DNA from: UBA1724 sp963621575
Lineage (GTDB): Bacteria > Verrucomicrobiota > Lentisphaeria > Oligosphaerales > Oligosphaeraceae
Reading direction: 5' to 3'
Length of the DNA stretch: 64,000 nt
NCBI GenBank assembly: GCA_963621575.1
Contig: CAVFEH010000004.1
Coordinates: 62,001 to 126,000, forward strand
Every line of letters begins with the position of its first letter. The stretch's first letter is position 1. The position numbers and the translations under genes were made by a program. Of this stretch, positions 17,780-27,005 are shown in pieces. Under the pieces are notes generated by a model, which was not told where the DNA came from, did not search any database, and saw only the letters and a program-made list of their open reading frames with translations.

Positions 17780-17877
17780 CGCCGATTTCCGTTAGATACT
17801 TTTTTCTCGTGTCTTATAGCGGGCCGTTTTTCGGGGCGGCCCAAGTTCCACGGACAGAAAAGGAGGAGCAAATCCCC

Positions 17878-19698
17878 ATGATCACCATCCATGATCTGAA
17901 AAATGCCGAGCTGAAGAGCTGGCTGCAGGGTTGGATTGACCTGTGCAAGCCCGCCATGGTTGAGTTCTGCGACGGCTCTCAGAAGCACTATGACACCCTC
18001 TGTGACCTGATGGTCAAGACCGGCACCTTCATCAAGATGAAGACCCCCGCCAACTCCTACCTGGCGCGGTCTGACAAGAGCGATGTCGCGCGTGTCGAGG
18101 AGCGGACTTTCATCTGCGCCAAGGACGAGGCGAATGCCGGTGTGACGAACCACTGGAAGGACCCCGCCGAGATGAAGGCGGAGTTCCACAAGATTTTCGA
18201 CGGCTGCATGGCCGGCCGCACCATGTACGTGATTCCCTTCTCCATGGGCAACCCCGAGTCCCCCCTGGCGAAGTACGGCATCGAGATCACCGACTCCCCC
18301 TACGTGGTCGTGAACATGATGATCATGACCCGCGTGAGCCAGACCATCCTGGACCGCATTGACGCCGGCCGTGAGTTCATTCACGCCGTGCACTCCAACG
18401 GCGCCCCCCTGGCCGACGGCCAGGCGGATGTGCCGTGGCCCTGCGCGCCCGTCGAGAAGAAGTACATCACCCAGTTCCCCGACACCCGCGAGATCATCTC
18501 CTTCGGTTCCGGATACGGCGGCAACGCCCTGCTGGGCAAGAAGTGCTTCGCCCTGCGGATCGCCAGTGTGCTGGCCCGTGAGGAGGGCTGGATGGCCGAG
18601 CACATGCTGATCCTGAAGGTCACCAACCCCGAGGGACGCTCCAAGTTCATCACCGGCGCCTTCCCCAGCGCCTGCGGCAAGACCAACCTGGCCATGCTGA
18701 CTCCCACCCTGCCCGGCTGGAAGGTCGAGACCGTGGGCGACGACATCGCCTGGATGCGCTTCAACGAGAAGGGCGAGCTCCGCGCCATCAACCCCGAGGC
18801 GGGTTTCTTCGGCGTGGCCCCCGGCACTTCCATGAAGTCCAACCCCAACGCCATGAAGACCATCAACGTCGGCAACACCATCTTCACCAATGTGGCCCTC
18901 ACCGAGGACTACGGCTACTGGTGGGAGGATGGCGACGTGAAGGATCCCGGCACCGTGGTTGACTGGCTGCGCCGTCCCTGGAACAAGGCCTGGAATCCCG
19001 CCGGCCCCGCCGCCCACAAGAACTCCCGCTTCACCACTCCCGCCAAGCAGTGCCCCGTCATTGCCCCCGAGTGGGAGAGCCCCGAGGGTGTCAAGATTGA
19101 TGCCATCCTCTTCGGCGGACGCCGCAAGACCGTGGTGCCCCTGGTGAACGAGTCCCGCTCCTGGGAGCACGGCGTCTTCATGGGCGCAACCATGTCCTCC
19201 GAGATGACCGCGGCCACCCTGGGCGGCGCAGGACAGCTCCGCTTCGACCCCATGGCCATGCTGCCCTTCATCGGCTACAACGTCGCCGACTACCTCCAGC
19301 ACTGGCTGGACATCGGCAAGTATCCCGGCGCCAAGCTGCCCAAGATCTACTACGTCAACTGGTTCCGCCGCGGCGAAGACGGCCATTTCCTGTGGCCCGG
19401 ATACGGCGACAACAGCCGCGTGATCAAGTGGATCTTCGAGCGCTGCGACGGCAAGGCCGACGCCAAGGAGACCGAGATTGGCAACCTGCCCACCGACGAC
19501 GCCATTGACATGACTGGCCTGGATGTGAGCGCCGAGGACAAGAAGACCCTGCTCTCCGTGGACAAGGAAGGTTGGAAGGCCACCCTGCCCCAGTTCGAGG
19601 AGTGGCTCAACAAGCTGGACAAGTACGCGCCCCAGGGCCATCCTCTGCCCGCCGAGATCCGCGCCCAGCTGGACGAGCTCAAGAAGCGCCTCGGCTAG
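17878..19698 (+). CDS. pckG: Phosphoenolpyruvate carboxykinase (GTP)
   Basis: A 606-residue GTP-type PEPCK (EC 4.1.1.32), interconverting oxaloacetate + GTP and PEP + GDP + CO2. The kinase-1a loop reads GAFPSACGKTNLAM with the reactive Cys at about 266 and Lys at 268. The metal-binding GDDIAWM and the C-terminal GTP-binding region are also present. ATG 17878 has an AAAGGAGGAG site; the upstream open frame to 17674 lies in non-coding sequence. High-expression hallmarks are a strong promoter-like element, strong SD and C-rich codons. In anaerobes it often runs in the carboxylating direction toward succinate. Confidence 0.97.
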   Translation: MITIHDLKNAELKSWLQGWIDLCKPAMVEFCDGSQKHYDTLCDLMVKTGTFIKMKTPANSYLARSDKSDVARVEERTFICAKDEANAGVTNHWKDPAEMKAEFHKIFDGCMAGRTMYVIPFSMGNPESPLAKYGIEITDSPYVVVNMMIMTRVSQTILDRIDAGREFIHAVHSNGAPLADGQADVPWPCAPVEKKYITQFPDTREIISFGSGYGGNALLGKKCFALRIASVLAREEGWMAEHMLILKVTNPEGRSKFITGAFPSACGKTNLAMLTPTLPGWKVETVGDDIAWMRFNEKGELRAINPEAGFFGVAPGTSMKSNPNAMKTINVGNTIFTNVALTEDYGYWWEDGDVKDPGTVVDWLRRPWNKAWNPAGPAAHKNSRFTTPAKQCPVIAPEWESPEGVKIDAILFGGRRKTVVPLVNESRSWEHGVFMGATMSSEMTAATLGGAGQLRFDPMAMLPFIGYNVADYLQHWLDIGKYPGAKLPKIYYVNWFRRGEDGHFLWPGYGDNSRVIKWIFERCDGKADAKETEIGNLPTDDAIDMTGLDVSAEDKKTLLSVDKEGWKATLPQFEEWLNKLDKYAPQGHPLPAEIRAQLDELKKRLG

Positions 19699-19779
19699 GC
19701 CTCGCCAGGCCCGCCGCGCTGCCCCTCCGGAGAGGAGGCAATCCCCTCCGGAGAGACAGGCGCATCCCATACCGCCGGC

Positions 19780-19824
19780 CGGCCGGACGCGTTTTGCGTG
19801 TTCGCGCCGGCCGTCGCCGTTTTT
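19780..19824 (+). terminator. Intrinsic terminator after pckG
   Basis: CGGCCGGACGCG (19780-19791) pairs with CGCGCCGGCCG (19803-19813) with one bulge, followed after TCGCCG by a five-T run (19820-19824). Just upstream a 13-base CCCCTCCGGAGAG occurs twice (19722-19734 and 19743-19755), of unknown meaning. Confidence 0.6.
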
Positions 19825-19910
19825 CTGCCGGAAGCCCCGGAAGAGCAGGGCGCCGGCGTTCCCGCGTTTCCCTCCCCCTTTTCTCCTTTCACCCGTCACC
19901 CTTTTCCCTC

Positions 19911-20276
19911 ATGGCGTCATCCCTGGACTATCTGGAAGGCAAGAAGCTCTGCGTGGTCTTCGTGAAGGTGCTGGAGCCCTCCACGGGCCGGGTGCAGTGC
20001 CGTGCTTTGCGGGGGAGGGCGTCCATCAACCAGGGGCACCTGGATGTGATGACAGTCAAGGGCGCCATCTTCACCGTCCCCTCCTCCGCCTATCCCACGG
20101 TGGCGCAGAATGACGGCACGAAGCTCCTTGGGGACGCGGATTATTTCTGCCTGGTGAAGGTGGACCCCAACATAGATCTGGAGCACGGCGGGCATGGCGC
20201 CTGCGGCCACGGGCCGGAGTGCCACTGCGGGCACCACCATGATGACGACGACGATATTTTCCCCGTAGTCTATTAG
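19911..20276 (+). CDS. Small hypothetical protein with His/Cys/Asp metal-binding tail
   Basis: A 121-residue protein, no signal peptide. Residues 1-90 form an unrecognised, beta-rich looking domain (LCVVFVKVLEPSTGRVQC at the start). Residues 92-110 are packed with His, Cys and Gly (HGGHGACGH, HCGHHH) and are followed by five Asp (111-115). This is a likely Ni, Zn or Cu binding tail as seen in metallochaperones such as SlyD or HypB, though the rest does not resemble them. ATG 19911 follows about 50 bases of pyrimidines. It lies between pckG and hisD. Confidence 0.7.
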   Translation: MASSLDYLEGKKLCVVFVKVLEPSTGRVQCRALRGRASINQGHLDVMTVKGAIFTVPSSAYPTVAQNDGTKLLGDADYFCLVKVDPNIDLEHGGHGACGHGPECHCGHHHDDDDDIFPVVY

Positions 20277-20330
20277 GCCTTTCCGATCCCCCTTCCCGTT
20301 CGTCCCTTTTTCCATTTTCCCCACCTTCGT

Positions 20331-21617
20331 ATGGAATTCCTCCTTCGCGACACCCCCGATTTCTCTGCGCGCCTCCAGGCCATGCTTTCCCGCAAGGCCT
20401 TCTCCCCGGAAATCGAGGCCTCTGCGGCCGCGATGATCCAGGCGGTTCGCGAGGAGGGCGACCAGGCCCTCTGCCGCTTCGCCCTGCAGTATGACCACAC
20501 CGGGCTGACACCGGAGCGCTTCCGGGTCGCCGAGGCGGAGATTGACGCCGCCTGCGCGAAGGTTCCCCGGGAGGACCGCGACGCCATCGAGATGGCGGTG
20601 GCGCACATCCAGGACTTCTACAGCCACACCCTGCCGAAGGATTGGAGCTACTCCCCGCGTCCCGGCGTGGTGCTGGGCGAGCAGTTCCATCCCCTGGAGC
20701 GTGTGGGCTGCTATGTGCCTGGCGGCACGGCGCCGCTGGTGTCCACCGTCTGCCACACCGTGGCCATCGCCCGCGTGGCGGGCGTGAAGGAGATCCTGGT
20801 GTGCACGCCCCCCGGCGGCGAACGCGGAATCCATCCCGCGCTGCTGTATGCCTGCCGCGCCGCCGGCGCCACGGCCATCTATCGCCTGGGCGGCGTCTAT
20901 GGCGTGGCGGCCATGGCGCTGGGGACCGCGACCATTCCCCAGGTGGAGAAGATCTGCGGCCCCGGAAATGCCTATGTCACCGCCGCAAAACGCGCCCTCT
21001 ATGGCACGGTCGCCTTGGATCTGGTGGCGGGACCCTCCGAGATCCTGGTGCTGGCGGACGGGCGGGCCAATCCGGTCTATCTGGCGGCGGATGTCCTCTC
21101 CCAGGCGGAGCACGGCTCCGGCCGGGAGCAGGCGGTGCTGGTCTCTCCCAGCCGCGCCATCCTGGAGGCCACTCGGGACGAGATCCTTCGGCAGGCCGCG
21201 CAGCTGAAGCGCCAGGAGTGCGTCCAGAAGGTCCTGGAGCACGGTGTCTTCCTGGTGGAGGCACGGGATCTGGAGGACGCCGCGGCCATCGCCAGCAGCT
21301 ACGCCCCCGAGCACCTGGAGCTCCAGGTCGCCGACCCACAGGCGCTGGCCCCGAAGATCACCGCCGCCGGCGCCATCTTCCTGGGCGACTACACTCCCGA
21401 GCCCGTGGGAGACTACGTGGCCGGACCCAGCCACGTGCTTCCCACCGGAGGCACCGCCCGGTTCTTCAACGGCCTCACCGGCGACGCCTTTTTCCGCCGC
21501 ACAAGCCTGATTTCCTACGACCGGGAGGCGCTCCTCAGGGAACAGCCCGCCTTGGCGCGGCTCACCGCCGCCGAGGGACTGGACGCCCACGGACGCTCCG
21601 CCGCCATCCGGCAGTAG
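20331..21617 (+). CDS. hisD: Histidinol dehydrogenase
   Basis: A 428-residue zinc enzyme catalysing the last two oxidations of histidine synthesis (L-histidinol to L-histidine, 2 NAD+). Family blocks are VGCYVPGGTAPL, KICGPGNAYVTAAKR, GPSEILVLAD, the Zn/His-bearing SQAEHGSGREQAV, YAPEHLEL with the catalytic Glu-His pair, and GPSHVLPTGG. Length is normal. It stands alone among unrelated genes rather than in a his operon. The start follows a long pyrimidine tract without Shine-Dalgarno. Confidence 0.97.
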   Translation: MEFLLRDTPDFSARLQAMLSRKAFSPEIEASAAAMIQAVREEGDQALCRFALQYDHTGLTPERFRVAEAEIDAACAKVPREDRDAIEMAVAHIQDFYSHTLPKDWSYSPRPGVVLGEQFHPLERVGCYVPGGTAPLVSTVCHTVAIARVAGVKEILVCTPPGGERGIHPALLYACRAAGATAIYRLGGVYGVAAMALGTATIPQVEKICGPGNAYVTAAKRALYGTVALDLVAGPSEILVLADGRANPVYLAADVLSQAEHGSGREQAVLVSPSRAILEATRDEILRQAAQLKRQECVQKVLEHGVFLVEARDLEDAAAIASSYAPEHLELQVADPQALAPKITAAGAIFLGDYTPEPVGDYVAGPSHVLPTGGTARFFNGLTGDAFFRRTSLISYDREALLREQPALARLTAAEGLDAHGRSAAIRQ

Positions 21618-21677
21618 CCGCGCAGCGACTCCCCGAAAACCTTTTCCGAAGAATTCCAAATCCCATCCCCTCCCGCC

Positions 21678-23462
21678 ATGCACTTCGCCTTTCAAGATGA
21701 CCTGCGCTCCTTCCTGGAGAAGGAGCTGAACGCCGCCGTCCCGGAGCTCTCCGCGGACTTGTGCCCCGAAGGCTTTGACGGGGACGTGACCGTCTCCTGC
21801 TTCTCTCTGGCGAAGGCGCTGCACTCCAATCCCATGGCGCTGGCGGCCAAGGCCGGCGAATTCCTGTCGGCGCATCCCGATGTGGAGAAGTGCCAGGTCG
21901 CCAAGGCCTTCCTGAACCTGACCCTGAAGCCCGGTGCCCTCATGCGGGACACCGTGGCCGCCGGCATCCTGTCCCAGGAAGTGCTTCCCGCCGGGGAACG
22001 CCGGAAGATCCTGATCGAATTCAGCGCCCCCAACACCAACAAGCCCCAGCACCTGGGGCACGTCCGCAACAACGCCATCGGCATGTCCACCGCCGCCATC
22101 CTGAAGCGCGCGGGGCACCAGGTGACCCAGGTGAATCTGGTGAACGACCGCGGCATCCACATCTGCAAGTCCATGCTGGCCTACCAGCGTTTTGGCGGGG
22201 GATGCACTCCGGAGAGCGTGGGCAAGAAGGGCGATCACCTGGTGGGCGACTTCTATGTGCGCTACAACCAGGAGCTCAACCGGCAGATTGCGGAGTTGAA
22301 GGCCGCCCACCCGGAGCTGGCGAATGAGGAGAGCGAGGCGCTGTTCCTGAAGACCGAGATTGGTCAGTCCACGGCGAAGATGCTCCAGCAGTGGGAGGCG
22401 GCGGATCCGGAGGTCCGCGCCCTGTGGGAGAAGATGAACGGATGGGTCTTCCAGGGCTTCGCCGAGACCTACCGCCGCATGGGCATCCACTTCGACAAGC
22501 TCTATCTGGAGAGCCAGACCTACAAGCTGGGAAAGGACATCATTCTCCAGGGACTGGAGAAGGGCGTCTTCGAAAGGCGCGCCGACGGCGCCGTCATCAT
22601 GGACTTCCACGACCCCGCCCTGGGCACCAAGGTGGTCCTTCGCAGCGATGGCACCAGCGTCTACATTACCCAGGATATCGGCACCACCCTGCTGAAACAG
22701 CGGGATTTCGGACCCGACCAGCAGATCTGGGTGGTGGGGGACGAGCAGATCTACCACTTCAAGGTCCTCTTCACAATCCTCAAGGCGCTGGGGTATCCCT
22801 GGGCGGACCGCCTGACCCACATGGCCTACGGCATGGTGAACCTCCCCTCCGGGAAAATGAAGTCCCGCGAGGGGACCGTGGTGGACGCCGACGACCTTTT
22901 TGACGAGATGGCGTCCCTGGCGCGCCAGGCCACCCTGGAGCGCGTGCCCGAGGGCCAGCAGCCCCCCGCGGACCTGGAGGAACGCGCCGCCGTCATCAGC
23001 ATGGCCGCCCTGAAGTTCATGCTCCTGAAGGTGAATCCCCGCACCACCATCACCTTCGATCCCAATGCCGCCATCAAGTTCGAGGGGGACACGGGCCCCT
23101 ACGTCCTCTACGCCTACGCCCGGCTCTCCTCCATGCTGCGCCAGCCCGGTGTCGCCGAGCTGGTGGGGAAGGCTCCCCGCTGGGAGGTCCTCTGCGAGCC
23201 AGCCGAGCGCCGTCTTGCGCTGCGTTGCTCCAAGTATCCCGAGGCGTTGGCGAAGGCCGCCCGGGAGCTGGATTCCTCCGCCCTGGCCGCATACCTCCTG
23301 GATTTGGCGAAGGACTTCAGCGTCTTCTACAACCGCTGCCCCGTGAAGAACGCCCAGGACGCCGAGGTGAAGACCGCCCGCGTGGCCCTTTGCGGAATCG
23401 TCCGCGACATCATCGGGGACGGACTCCACACCCTCACCATCCAGACCCTGGAGAGCATGTAG
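21678..23462 (+). CDS. argS: Arginyl-tRNA synthetase
   Basis: A 594-residue class I aminoacyl-tRNA synthetase. An N-terminal Add-1 type domain comes first. The catalytic core has APNTNKPQHLGHVRNN (HIGH equivalent HLGH, residues about 125-128) and the KMSKS-equivalent GKMKSREGTVV near residue 393. The C-terminal DALR anticodon-binding domain contains VLYAYARLSSMLRQ. It attaches Arg to tRNA-Arg and, like all ArgRS, needs tRNA for activation. It lies 60 bases after hisD and 74 before the GH95 gene, with a pyrimidine-rich leader. Confidence 0.97.
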   Translation: MHFAFQDDLRSFLEKELNAAVPELSADLCPEGFDGDVTVSCFSLAKALHSNPMALAAKAGEFLSAHPDVEKCQVAKAFLNLTLKPGALMRDTVAAGILSQEVLPAGERRKILIEFSAPNTNKPQHLGHVRNNAIGMSTAAILKRAGHQVTQVNLVNDRGIHICKSMLAYQRFGGGCTPESVGKKGDHLVGDFYVRYNQELNRQIAELKAAHPELANEESEALFLKTEIGQSTAKMLQQWEAADPEVRALWEKMNGWVFQGFAETYRRMGIHFDKLYLESQTYKLGKDIILQGLEKGVFERRADGAVIMDFHDPALGTKVVLRSDGTSVYITQDIGTTLLKQRDFGPDQQIWVVGDEQIYHFKVLFTILKALGYPWADRLTHMAYGMVNLPSGKMKSREGTVVDADDLFDEMASLARQATLERVPEGQQPPADLEERAAVISMAALKFMLLKVNPRTTITFDPNAAIKFEGDTGPYVLYAYARLSSMLRQPGVAELVGKAPRWEVLCEPAERRLALRCSKYPEALAKAARELDSSALAAYLLDLAKDFSVFYNRCPVKNAQDAEVKTARVALCGIVRDIIGDGLHTLTIQTLESM

Positions 23463-23536
23463 GGCCGCTCCCTTCCTCCCTGTCTTCAACGGAATCTCCT
23501 CCACTGCCTTCCGCAAGCCTCTCCAGCCGTAGCGAC

Positions 23537-25870
23537 ATGGTCCAAAAGCCCTACATCCTGCAATATTTCACACCCGCGCCCCAGAGCGAGGTCCGCACCC
23601 GCCCCGACGTGATCCAAAACGCCGACGGCACCCTGGATCTGGTGGACTCCATTGGCAACAAGGAATACGGCTGGGAGCAGTATGCGCTGCCCCTGGGGTG
23701 CGGCTGGTTCGGCGCGAAGATCTTCGGCGGCGTGCCCGTCGAGCGCATCCAGATCACGGACAACTCCCTGGCGAATCCCTACCCCGAGGGCATCAACAGC
23801 TTCGCCGAGATCTACCTGGCCTTCGAGCACCAGGGCGAGGTGAAGGACTATGTCCGGACGCTCTGCCTCAATGACGCCCTCGCCACCGTGGATTACACCG
23901 TCGACGGCGTGCACTTCCGCCGGGAGCTCTTCACCTCCTATCCTGACCGGGTGATGGTGCTGCGCCTGGCCTCCGATGTCCCCGGCGCCTTGTCTTTCCG
24001 TCTGCTGCCCCGGATTCCCTTCTGCAAGGATTTCGGCTCCATTCCCGGAGATGGAAGAGGCAAGGATGGCCGCGTGGCGGTCGCCGACGACCGCGTGGTC
24101 ATGGGCGGGCGGATGCACTTCTACGACATCGCATACGAGGGACAGCTCCGCTGGCAGCTCAAGGACGGCACGGCCCGCGCGGAGGGCGACGCCGTGGAGT
24201 TCCGGGGTGTCACGGAGGCGGTTCTCTACTTCACCTGCGCCACCAACTACCGCTGCGAATCCCGGGTCTTCCTGGAGGAGGACCCCAAGAAGAAGCTGGC
24301 GCCCTATCCCCATCCCCACGAGACCGTGGAGACCATCCTGGCGGACGCCCTGGCGAAGGGGCGCGGGGAGCTCTGGCAGCGCCATCTGGCGGACTACCAC
24401 GCCCTCTTCTGCGCCGCCAATGTGGATTTTGGCGGCGTGCGTCCGGAGGCGCTCTCTACGGAGGAGCTGCTCCAGGAGCACCGCCAGGGGCGGTCCTCCC
24501 GCTATCTGGAGGAGCTCTACTTCCAGTTCGGACGGTATCTGCTCATCTGCTCCTCCCGCAAGGGGACCCTCCCCTGCAACCTCCAGGGCATCTGGAGCGT
24601 CTACGACGTGAGCCCCTGGTCCGCCGGCTACTGGCACAACATCAATGTCCAGATGAACTACTGGCCGGTCTTCTCCACCAATCTGGCGCCCCTCTTCGAC
24701 TCCTACGCAGACTACCACTACGCCTACCTGCCCTCCGCCCGGCGGCACGCCGTGGAGTCCCTGGCGGGCATGCGTCCCGGACAGACCTTCGCGGAGCCCG
24801 GGTGGTGCATTGGCACGGGTGCCTGGCCCTATTGCGTGGAGTCCTACCTGGGCGGTGCCGGCGGCGCACCCCAGCCCCACTCCGGCCCCGGAACCGGCGG
24901 GCTCACCGCGAAGCTCTTCTGGGAATACTACGATTTCACCCGGGATCCCGAGGTCCTGAAGAAGGTCTACCCCAGCCTGCTGGGAATGTCCCATTTCCTG
25001 CGCAACAGCCTGGTCCACCAGGACGGCGCCTGGCTCTCCGATCCCTCCGCCTCCCCCGAGCAGTGGGATGAGCGCGTCACCCTGGACCCCCCCATCAACG
25101 GATGGCTCATCCACCCCTACATCAACACCGTGGGCTGCGCCTTCGACCAGCAGATGGCCTACGAGATCTTCCACGACACCCTCAAGGCCGCCGAGGCCCT
25201 GGGACTCCCCGAAGACGATTTCCTGAAGGAGCTCCGGGAGATCCTCCCCCACCTGGATCCCGTCCTGGTGGGCGATTCCGGGCAGGTGAAGGAATACCGC
25301 GAGGAACACCAGTATGGCGAGCTGGGCGAATTCCACCACCGGCACATCTCCCAGCTCATCGGACTGGTCCCCGGGACCGTCATCAACGAGACCACGCCCG
25401 GCTGGATGGATGCGGCGAAGGTCTCCCTCACCAAGCGCGGCGACCAGTCCACGGGCTGGGCCATGGCGCACCGCCTCAATGCCTGGGCGCGACTCCTGGA
25501 CGGCCCCCACGCCTACAAGATGCTCTCCCTCCTCCTCTCCGTCGGCACCCTCCCCAATCTCTGGGATACGCATCCGCCCTTCCAGATCGACGGAAATCTC
25601 GGCGGCACCGCCGGCGTCGCCGAGATGCTCCTGCAGTCCCACGCCGGACTCATCCACGTGCTCCCCGCACTGCCTCCCGAGTGGAAGGACGGCGCGTTCC
25701 AGGGACTCTGCGCCCGCGGCGCCATGGAGCTGGACGCACAGTGGAAGGACGGCATTCTCGTTTCCCTCGTCATCCACGCCAAGAAGGAGGCCCGTGCCAC
25801 CATCAAGGGAAAGGGCCTCCCCACGCAAAAGCTGGAGCTCAAGGCCGGCGAGACCCGAACGCTCCTTTAG
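23537..25870 (+). CDS. Glycoside hydrolase family 95 (alpha-L-fucosidase / galactosidase type)
   Basis: A 777-residue GH95-like protein; no signal peptide, so probably cytoplasmic. The paired Asn of the inverting GH95 active site are seen in WHNINVQMNYWP (N368, N370). A Glu in the SPEQ segment (about E508) fits the general acid and the Asp in FQIDGNLGGTAG (D685) the assisting residue. The N-terminal beta-sandwich carries LPLGCGWFGAKIFGG. GH95 members release alpha-1,2-linked L-fucose or alpha-L-galactose from host or plant glycans. An open frame extends upstream into argS, but ATG 23537 fits the family start. It is followed by a CBM9-like lipoprotein, suggesting a small glycan-use unit. Confidence 0.88.
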   Translation: MVQKPYILQYFTPAPQSEVRTRPDVIQNADGTLDLVDSIGNKEYGWEQYALPLGCGWFGAKIFGGVPVERIQITDNSLANPYPEGINSFAEIYLAFEHQGEVKDYVRTLCLNDALATVDYTVDGVHFRRELFTSYPDRVMVLRLASDVPGALSFRLLPRIPFCKDFGSIPGDGRGKDGRVAVADDRVVMGGRMHFYDIAYEGQLRWQLKDGTARAEGDAVEFRGVTEAVLYFTCATNYRCESRVFLEEDPKKKLAPYPHPHETVETILADALAKGRGELWQRHLADYHALFCAANVDFGGVRPEALSTEELLQEHRQGRSSRYLEELYFQFGRYLLICSSRKGTLPCNLQGIWSVYDVSPWSAGYWHNINVQMNYWPVFSTNLAPLFDSYADYHYAYLPSARRHAVESLAGMRPGQTFAEPGWCIGTGAWPYCVESYLGGAGGAPQPHSGPGTGGLTAKLFWEYYDFTRDPEVLKKVYPSLLGMSHFLRNSLVHQDGAWLSDPSASPEQWDERVTLDPPINGWLIHPYINTVGCAFDQQMAYEIFHDTLKAAEALGLPEDDFLKELREILPHLDPVLVGDSGQVKEYREEHQYGELGEFHHRHISQLIGLVPGTVINETTPGWMDAAKVSLTKRGDQSTGWAMAHRLNAWARLLDGPHAYKMLSLLLSVGTLPNLWDTHPPFQIDGNLGGTAGVAEMLLQSHAGLIHVLPALPPEWKDGAFQGLCARGAMELDAQWKDGILVSLVIHAKKEARATIKGKGLPTQKLELKAGETRTLL

Positions 25871-25898
25871 TCCTCAACCTTTTCATCCTTACAGCATT

Positions 25899-26702
25899 AT
25901 GACTTTCTTCCGCGCGTTGTGTCTGGCGGGCGTCGTCGCCCTGGCGTTGCCCTTTGGTGTTGGCTGCCGCACTGTAGCCTCTGAAGAGCATGGGAATCCC
26001 GGTCCCGTGGTGGCGAAATACGCGCCGGGGCTGGTGGTGGATGCGGAGCAGACGGATGCCCGCTGGGCGGAGGCGCCGGTCTACGAGCTGGAGCGCTTTG
26101 CCCCCGGCGGCGGGCGTGGTCCCCTCACCGAGAAGGCGATGCTGTCCGAGCCCAATCCCCTGAAGATCACCGCGCGGGTCCTCTACGACGACGAGAATCT
26201 CTACGTGGGATGCAAGGTCGTCAACGACGACGTCATGGCTCTGCGGGACCAGGACCAGTACCCCCACTTCCTGGCCGGCGATGTCTTCGAACTCTTCCTG
26301 AAGCCCGTGGAGTCCAATGTCTACTTCGAACTCTACTCAACGCCCGCCGCCCGCCGCACGACTTACGTCTTCCCGAGCCGCTCCTTGACCGGATTCGGAC
26401 TCGATGGACTGGAACTCCAGCCGTTCCGGCCGGAGGTGAAGGCCGTCGCCTCCGTGGACGGCACCCTCAACGACCCCTCCGACCGGGACCGCGGCTGGCA
26501 GGCTGTCCTCATCATCCCCCGCGCATTCCTGGAGCGCGAATCCGGAGTCCCCATGGACAAGGACCACGCCTGGACCATCAATTTCGCCGGATACTTCTAT
26601 TCCCGCCATCGCTCCTACAACGACTTCGCCGCCTTCCCCAAACCCCCGGTCCTCGATTTCCACGCCTACGAATATTGGGCGGAAATCAAACTCACGGAGT
26701 AG
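25899..26702 (+). CDS. Lipoprotein with CBM9/DOMON-like carbohydrate-binding domain
   Basis: A 267-residue protein with a lipoprotein signal (LCLAGVVALALPFGVGC, Cys23). The mature part is a single family-9 carbohydrate-binding-like beta-sandwich: ARWAEAPVYELERF, ITARVLYDDENLYVGCKVVNDD, GDVFELFLKP, then WQAVLIIPRAFL and WTINFAGYFYSR. Such lone CBM9-like lipoproteins are common in PVC and Bacteroidota genomes and are thought to bind sugars at the surface. It is 28 bases after the GH95 gene, so an operon is likely. Function is inferred from fold only. Confidence 0.8.
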   Translation: MTFFRALCLAGVVALALPFGVGCRTVASEEHGNPGPVVAKYAPGLVVDAEQTDARWAEAPVYELERFAPGGGRGPLTEKAMLSEPNPLKITARVLYDDENLYVGCKVVNDDVMALRDQDQYPHFLAGDVFELFLKPVESNVYFELYSTPAARRTTYVFPSRSLTGFGLDGLELQPFRPEVKAVASVDGTLNDPSDRDRGWQAVLIIPRAFLERESGVPMDKDHAWTINFAGYFYSRHRSYNDFAAFPKPPVLDFHAYEYWAEIKLTE

Positions 26703-26933
26703 GGGCTTCCCGCAGGGCGCGGGATGCCTCCGGTTGGCCGCGTCAATGGTCTGAGAGCGGCAAGCCACATCGGCATCTGCGCGCTCTTCCGCCGCCATTG
26801 GGCGGTGGTGTGGTTTCCGCCTTCCACCCGTGGACCGCTTGGGGGGGGCCGCAGGCGGCAAGGCCCGTTTCGTCTTTTTGGCAATCCCCCCGCCGTATGT
26901 TTTTGGGGGTGGCGGGGGGGGGATTATATTAGG
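26703..26933. other. Intergenic region before purM
   Basis: About 300 bases separate the CBM9-like gene from purM. The region holds a CCGCC-ATTG-GGCGG hairpin near 26800 and a G-rich run before the promoter-like element at 26934-26941. No open frame with coding character and no recognised riboswitch is seen. Confidence 0.5.
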
Positions 26934-26941
26934 GCCTCTTC
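26934..26941 (+). promoter_or_regulatory. -10-like element (TTATATTA) before purM
   Basis: TTATATTA ends 64 bases upstream of the purM ATG, preceded by a run of eight or nine G. It is identical to the octamers before pckG and the NahK-like gene. No convincing -35 is visible. Confidence 0.5.
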
Positions 26942-27005
26942 CGTCTCGCGCGTGTGCGGGAGAGAGGAATCGAGCGCATCCCCACCCTTAGGAAACGAGC
27001 CATTT

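Noticed and set aside
19722..19755. Direct repeat CCCCTCCGGAGAG (two copies) after pckG as a possible regulatory or mobile-element repeat.
   Set aside because: Only two copies, 8 bases apart, in a GC-rich 3' region; no other copies noticed and no element attached.
16684..23516. Two minus-strand open frames of over 1000 codons opposite pckG, hisD and argS.
   Set aside because: Same shadow effect; no start signals and no family motifs.
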